In this document: positions 6,769 to 9,936 of the stretch, piece by piece | Layout: each line of letters begins with the position of its first letter | Numbering within the stretch: the stretch's first letter is position 1 | Source: Acetobacteraceae bacterium UBA6159 | Lineage (GTDB): Bacteria; Pseudomonadota; Alphaproteobacteria; Acetobacterales; Acetobacteraceae | Assembly (NCBI GenBank): GCA_002422345.1 | Contig: DIUL01000187.1 | Span: 1 to 9,936 of the forward strand | DNA: 9,936 nt | Direction of reading: 5' to 3' | Translations under genes and position numbers: made by a program | The notes under the pieces: model-generated | Database searches by the model: none | What the model was told of the DNA's origin: nothing | The model's input: only the letters and a program-made list of their open reading frames with translations

Positions 6769-7278
6769 GATCGCTCCTCCCGCGAGCGTTCGGCACCATC
6801 TGGCCCGCCTGCTTGGCGATGGCCCTGGACCGAGGGTCGTCATGATGGGACCGGTTCGGCGCCGGGGGCAAGTTTGACCGGAACCGGGTCGGCGGTGGCG
6901 GCCGGCTCAGGCCGGATACGCTCCTGCGCCATTATCGCCTTGGCATCCATCGACGCGAGCGAACTGCCACAGCCCGGCGCAGGTACTTGGGATTTCTGTC
7001 CCGCTCCTCTGTAGCTTGGCGTCAGGCTGATTCTCTGGTTGCTGGCGTGGACGCGCCAAATCCTTAGCCGATTCCGTTGGTGAGGGCACGGGGCGGCCGA
7101 CCTCTATTCGGGCACAAGCCGGTCTGTTGCTGGCGGTGCGATGGCGGGTTCAGGAATGGGACGCCCTGGCACCTGGGACCCGAGGACATGAACACAGCTA
7201 CGCCCGCCAGGGACCTGACGGGCGTTGTCGGCGGGGATTTGTGGGGTGATGGCAACCCTGCCAACGCGCTGCGTGGGA
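6769..7278. other. Non-coding interval upstream of the substrate-binding protein gene
   Basis: About 510 bases contain no gene that I can support. A 36-codon minus-strand frame (6950-6840, beginning MDAKAIMAQERIRPEP) lacks a ribosome-binding site. The strong hairpin at 7201-7224 is listed separately. A small hairpin TGGCG / CGCCA lies near 7042-7057. The promoter of the substrate-binding protein gene should be here, but no convincing box pair was found. Confidence 0.4.
7201..7224 (-). terminator. Strong hairpin downstream of the NALT-repeat gene
   Basis: The 24-base sequence is almost a complete inverted repeat. On the minus strand CGCCCGTCAGG pairs with CCTGGCGGGCG in an 11-bp stem, with one G-T pair and a minimal loop. 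It begins 55 bases after the stop of the NALT-repeat gene and is followed by GTAGCTGTGTT, only weakly T-rich. It fits transcription termination or mRNA end protection better than an operator. Confidence 0.42.
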
Positions 7279-7635
7279 TCAGCGCGCCACCGGCAACTCG
7301 ACGGCGATGATGTGCAGTCCGGTCGTCGTGCCGAGATTCTGGCGTCCGGTCACCCCGGTCGGGCGGATGCTGTTCTGGGTCAGCGCGTTGGTGGTCAGGG
7401 AGTTGCCGGTCAGGGCGTTGCCGGTGAGGGCGTTTGAACCCAGCGCGTTGTCCGTCAGGGCATTCTCGGTCAGAGCGTTCTCCGTGAGGGCATTTCCTGT
7501 CAGGGCGTTTGCGGTCAGAGCGTTCTCGGTCAGCGCATTGGCGGTGAGGGCGTTCCCGGTGATGAGGGCCTGGGCCGGAACGGCGCCAAACAGCGGGGCG
7601 GTGGCGAGGCCGGCGATCGCGAAGGTCTTGAACAT
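7279..7635 (-). CDS. Secreted NALTx pentapeptide-repeat protein of unknown function
   Basis: The 118-residue protein has three parts. Residues 1-23 are a signal peptide (MFKTFAIAGLATAPLFGAVPAQA, written in pieces: charged start, hydrophobic core, AQA cleavage motif). Residues 28-87 are twelve five-residue units: ten NALTx, one NALGS and one NSLTT, followed by a decayed NSIRP unit (88-92). The 26-residue tail ends HIIAVELPVAR. An AAGGAG ribosome-binding site lies about eight bases upstream of the ATG, which supports translation. Leu at the centre of every unit recalls pentapeptide-repeat proteins, whose A(D/N)LXX units build a right-handed square beta-helix, but here Asn and Ala are swapped relative to that consensus. 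Export to the periplasm or outside is inferred from the signal peptide. I do not recognise a function; a structural, surface or adhesive role is only speculation. It has no obvious operon partner. Confidence 0.75.
   Translation of the reverse strand: MFKTFAIAGLATAPLFGAVPAQALITGNALTANALTENALTANALTGNALTENALTENALTDNALGSNALTGNALTGNSLTTNALTQNSIRPTGVTGRQNLGTTTGLHIIAVELPVAR
7360..7554 (-). repeat. 15-bp coding tandem repeat array (13 units)
   Basis: Thirteen consecutive 15-bp units encode the NALTx repeats. The plus-strand unit approximates GTCAGGGCGTTGCCG, with third-position and fifth-codon changes between units. The units differ enough to show that the array is not a recent slippage product, yet every unit but the last keeps codons for N-(A/S)-L. 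Because the unit length is a multiple of three, all other frames across the array are open and repetitive too. Those are by-products. Confidence 0.85.
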
Positions 7636-8055
7636 TTGAGGGCTCCTTGGTTCTCATTGCGGCGGCGGGTTGCCGTCCTGCGATGAGGCAAAGGCAAAGG
7701 TGCCTGCGTTGTGTTTCCGCTTGATGCCGCGTCGATCGGTGAGTTGTTGCTATTGTTTCCGCTCGGGCTGCTGGTTGGCCAAAGATCCTGATGTGAGATG
7801 CGCTTCTGCGGCAACCCAGTACGGAGGGTGTTGATCTCAGGAACAATCCGGTATTGTCTCACTTGTCGCTCGGACATGCATCGCGCTGCCGGGTGGTCAC
7901 TGCCCCCATGACCGCAAGGCTCGGAACGGGCTTGCGCGGGATGGTCGGGTTGTGCGGCGAGGCGGCGTCTCCCCCCCAAGGCGCCGCCTTCGTTGTTCCT
8001 TCCCGTGGTACAGCTGCGGCAACAAATTTGTAGTTCAGACGCTGTTATGCCGGTT
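7636..8055. other. Non-coding interval between the NALT-repeat gene and the recombinase operon
   Basis: No gene is supported in these 420 bases. The hairpin at 7960-7989 is listed separately. A small inverted repeat ACAAT-CCGGT-ATTGT lies at 7843-7857, about 210 bases before the NALT-repeat gene start. The promoter of that gene should be in this interval, but no clear -35/-10 pair stands out. Confidence 0.4.
7960..7989 (-). terminator. GC-rich hairpin after the recombinase operon, possible terminator
   Basis: AGGCGGCG (7960-7967) and CGCCGCCT (7982-7989) form a perfect 8-bp stem with a 14-base loop containing a run of seven C (seven G in the minus-strand transcript). It lies about 67 bases after the stop of the HTH gene. 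No T-tract follows in the minus direction, so the role is uncertain. Confidence 0.3.
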
Positions 8056-8463
8056 CTAACTGGGCTGCTCGCCGATCGAACGGGATTGCCTGTCCCACTC
8101 AACCGGAAACGGTTCGAGCAGTCCCTGCAGCGTGATCCCCGGCGCCTGCCGCCCATCCAGGATCGCCTCCACAATATCCGGTGCCAGCAAGGTCAGGCGC
8201 AGCACCCGGCTAACGTAGGACGTGTTCAGCTTCTCCTGGCGCGCGATGTCAGAGACCGAGCAGGCCACCCCCGTCTCCAGCATCCGCCGCCAGCGGAACG
8301 CCCGTGCCAGCGCCTTTACCAGTGCCGGGTCGCCGCGGGTGGCCGCGATGTCCGCCGGCGCCCGCGCCCCCGCCGGTGTTGCCACCCCATCCGGGGAGAT
8401 GATCATCTTCCGCCCACCCCGCCGCCGGATCGTCAGCGGGACACACACCGTGACCGTCGTCAT
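8056..8463 (-). CDS. Small helix-turn-helix protein coupled to the serine recombinase
   Basis: This is a 135-residue protein. A basic N-terminal part (TIRRRGGRK, residues 11-19) is followed by a linker and a helical DNA-binding region. The clearest helix-turn-helix is VSDIARQEKLNTSYVSRVLRL at about 70-90, and ALVKALARAFRWRRML just before it is another helix. The tail ITLQGLLEPFPVEWDRQ is what I recall from small proteins encoded beside alphaproteobacterial serine recombinases. Its ATG overlaps the recombinase stop in an ATGA, which implies translational coupling and a shared job. A plausible role is control of the recombinase operon or of the direction of recombination, but that is inference; no function is proven for this family to my knowledge. 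The single Cys7 and Cys68 do not form a metal site. Confidence 0.8.
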   Translation of the reverse strand: MTTVTVCVPLTIRRRGGRKMIISPDGVATPAGARAPADIAATRGDPALVKALARAFRWRRMLETGVACSVSDIARQEKLNTSYVSRVLRLTLLAPDIVEAILDGRQAPGITLQGLLEPFPVEWDRQSRSIGEQPS

Positions 8464-9800
8464 GCTGCCCTCCGTTCATCGCCTGGAACACCAAGCTCGC
8501 GCGCCAGCCCGGCCAGTCCCTCGAGGTTGAGCTTGATCTCCGCCCCGGCATCGCTGACCGTGACACGAGCGACCAGCAGCCGGACGATACGTTCCTGTTC
8601 GGCGGGGAAGAGTTCGGCCCACAGGGGATCGAGCCGGTTGAGCGCGTCACGCACGTCGGTCTCGGTCAGATCGGGTGCTTCGGCCTGTGCGGCGCGCCAG
8701 GTGCCGACGACGATCTCTGGCTGGCGGAGGAGGGCGCGGACCTGCTGCATGACCAGTCCCTCGATCTCGCCAGCTGGCAACCGGCGGAAAGGGGCGTCGT
8801 CTGGCCCGCCCTTCAACACGGCTTGCGAGACATAGTAGCGATAGAGTCGCCCGCGCTTGCGCGTATGAGTAGGCGTCATCGCGCGGCCATCGGCACCGAA
8901 CAGCAAGCCGCGCAGCAGGGCTGGCGTTTGAGCACGGGCATTCCCCCCGCGACTGCGCGGACCCTCCTGCATGATTGCCTGCACGCGGTTCCAGAGGTCG
9001 CGGGCGATGATGGCTTCATGCTCGCCGGGGAATGACTGCCCTTTGTGCAGGGCCTGGCCGACGTAGACTGGATTCGCAATCAGCTTGGCGATCGATGCCT
9101 TATCGAACGGCCGCCCTGTCTTGGTCACGTGTCCCTCGGCTTGCAAGATCGGTATGAGGCGTGTCGCGGACCTGGTCTCGACGAAGCCTTCGAACACCCG
9201 GCGGACGGTGGCTGCGTTGGGTTCGTCGATCAGCAGCTTGCGGCTCTCGACTCGATAACCAAGTGGAACGGGTCCGCCCATCCAGATTCCTCGGGCGCGG
9301 GAGGCGGCGATCTTGTCTCGCACTCGCTCGCCGATGACCTCGCGCTCAAATTGTGCGAAGCTCAGCAGGATGTTGAGCGTCAGCCGCCCCATTGATGTGG
9401 TGGTGCTAAAACTCTGTGTCACGCTGACGAATGTCACGTTGTTGGCGTCGAATACCTCGATCAGACGCGAGAAATCCATCAGCGACCGGCTCAGACGATC
9501 GATTTTGTAACATATTACGATGTCAATCCGACCCGCCTCGATGTCCCGCAGTAGGCGTTGGAGGGCCGGGCGTTCCAGCGTCGCGCCGGAAATGCCAGCG
9601 TCATCATAGTGGTCGGGCACCAGAAGCCATCCCTCGGCGCGTTGGGATGCAATGAACGCCTCGGCGGCATCGCGCTGGGCGGCCAGGGAGTTGAACTCCT
9701 TGCTGGCCTGCTCGTCTGTCGATACCCTCGTATAAATACCGCAGCGGAGTTTCCGCACGGTCGTCGGGATGGTGGCGGTATCGCGGGTGCGGCGGGTCAT
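8460..9800 (-). CDS. Serine recombinase (resolvase N-terminal plus Recombinase domains)
   Basis: The 446-residue protein begins its resolvase domain at GIYTRVSTDEQ, with nucleophile Ser27 and Arg25. The domain continues through DDAGISG, CYKIDRLSRS (Asp101, Arg102, Arg105) and the GRLTLNILLSFAQFEREVIGERV segment into helix E. The Recombinase domain follows (GPVPLGYRVESRKLLID at about 176-192, through residues 270). The next stretch, LLRGLLFGADGRAMTPTHTRKRGRLYRYYVS (written here by its ends: 296-325), sits where a zinc ribbon normally is but has no cysteines. The C-terminal part is helical with TETDVRDALNRLDPLWAELF. Such enzymes cut and exchange DNA through a 5'-phosphoserine link for integration, excision or inversion. 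The start has GAGGTG upstream and overlaps the preceding DUF2924 gene in ATGA; the stop overlaps the HTH gene in the same way. It is shorter than phage-type large serine integrases. Confidence 0.94.
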   Translation of the reverse strand: MTRRTRDTATIPTTVRKLRCGIYTRVSTDEQASKEFNSLAAQRDAAEAFIASQRAEGWLLVPDHYDDAGISGATLERPALQRLLRDIEAGRIDIVICYKIDRLSRSLMDFSRLIEVFDANNVTFVSVTQSFSTTTSMGRLTLNILLSFAQFEREVIGERVRDKIAASRARGIWMGGPVPLGYRVESRKLLIDEPNAATVRRVFEGFVETRSATRLIPILQAEGHVTKTGRPFDKASIAKLIANPVYVGQALHKGQSFPGEHEAIIARDLWNRVQAIMQEGPRSRGGNARAQTPALLRGLLFGADGRAMTPTHTRKRGRLYRYYVSQAVLKGGPDDAPFRRLPAGEIEGLVMQQVRALLRQPEIVVGTWRAAQAEAPDLTETDVRDALNRLDPLWAELFPAEQERIVRLLVARVTVSDAGAEIKLNLEGLAGLARELGVPGDERRAA

Positions 9801-9936
9801 ACGTCACCTCGGGCGCGCAGGCCAAAGAAGGTCCAGCCGTTCCAACGAGTTCCCGATATGGCGCGGGCGACCGACGACAATGATTGATATGGTCGCCCCT
9901 GCCATTCGAAGCCATCGCGCGTCACCGTGACGACCT
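9797..9936 (-). CDS. DUF2924 domain protein, C-terminal part (5' end beyond the right edge)
   Basis: Reading the minus strand from the right edge gives VVTVTRDGFEWQGRPYQSLS, then SVARAISGTRWNGWTFFGLRARGDV and a stop. The G-x-x-Y-x-S-L-S-x-x-A-x-x-I-(S/T)-G-T-x-W-x-G pattern followed by FFGL is the characteristic C-terminus of DUF2924 proteins, which I know as the usual gene just before this type of recombinase in Alphaproteobacteria. Only about 45 residues are visible out of an expected 140-190. The TGA stop shares its bases with the recombinase ATG (ATGA), which marks it as the first or an upstream gene of the operon. Its biochemical role is not established; the motif arrangement suggests nucleic-acid handling, which is inference. 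Confidence 0.82.
   Translation of the reverse strand, partial: VVTVTRDGFEWQGRPYQSLSSVARAISGTRWNGWTFFGLRARGDV

Noticed and set aside
6840..6950. 36-codon minus-strand frame whose TGA overlaps an in-frame ATG (6843) of the substrate-binding protein frame
   Set aside because: No ribosome-binding site, Pro/Ala-rich sequence with no known motif, and the transporter protein clearly starts at 6768 with its signal peptide.
7360..7554. Tandem repeats considered as a CRISPR array
   Set aside because: Units are 15 bp, contiguous without spacers and in coding frame after a signal peptide; no cas gene is near.
7307..7639. Plus-strand frame with VRAFx-type repeats opposite the NALT-repeat gene
   Set aside because: The 15-bp unit is a multiple of three, so every frame is open and repetitive. 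This one has no signal peptide or ribosome-binding site, whereas the minus-strand frame has both.
7064..7846. Minus-strand frame of 260 codons across the repeat array
   Set aside because: It overlaps the NALT-repeat gene in another frame, gives Arg/Asp/His/Pro-rich low-complexity protein, and has no supporting start signal.

Overview
The window is high-GC DNA that looks like an accessory region of an alphaproteobacterium. The best fit is the Rhodospirillales/Acetobacteraceae side, judged from the GC content, the insertion-sequence types and the DUF2924 / serine recombinase / small HTH cassette that is typical of alphaproteobacterial genomes. The genus assignment is inference. Nearly every gene is on the minus strand; the one exception is the IS110-type transposase remnant.

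Left part (1 to about 2150): an insertion-sequence scar. A calcium-type P-type ATPase fragment (minus) is cut at about 463-475 by a 5'-truncated IS110-family transposase (plus). That remnant abuts, at about 1200, a 3'-truncated IS1595-family transposase (minus). All three reading frames break abruptly at their junctions, so this is a stack of insertions and deletions rather than a working element.

Middle part (2182 to 6768): two apparently intact metabolic or transport genes, both minus. The first is a 641-residue flavin Baeyer-Villiger monooxygenase of the 4-hydroxyacetophenone monooxygenase (HAPMO) type, with a plausible promoter and an inverted repeat just upstream. The second is a 539-residue secreted family-5 (peptide/nickel-type) ABC substrate-binding protein without its permeases. 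About 1 kb of non-coding DNA separates them. It holds a probable IS1380-type transposase remnant and a cluster of hairpins and short direct repeats.

Right part (7279 to 9936): a small secreted protein built of 12-13 tandem five-residue NALTx repeats, then (further upstream in transcription) a tightly coupled minus-strand operon: DUF2924 protein (partial, running off the right edge), a 446-residue serine recombinase without the usual zinc-ribbon cysteines, and a 135-residue HTH protein. Both gene junctions are four-base ATGA overlaps. This cassette is probably a DNA-integration module of a larger mobile element lying to the right.

No rRNA, tRNA, CRISPR array or recognisable anti-phage system is visible. 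The least explained items are the NALTx repeat protein, the recombinase cassette with its HTH partner, and the repeat-rich non-coding block at 4.65-4.83 kb.
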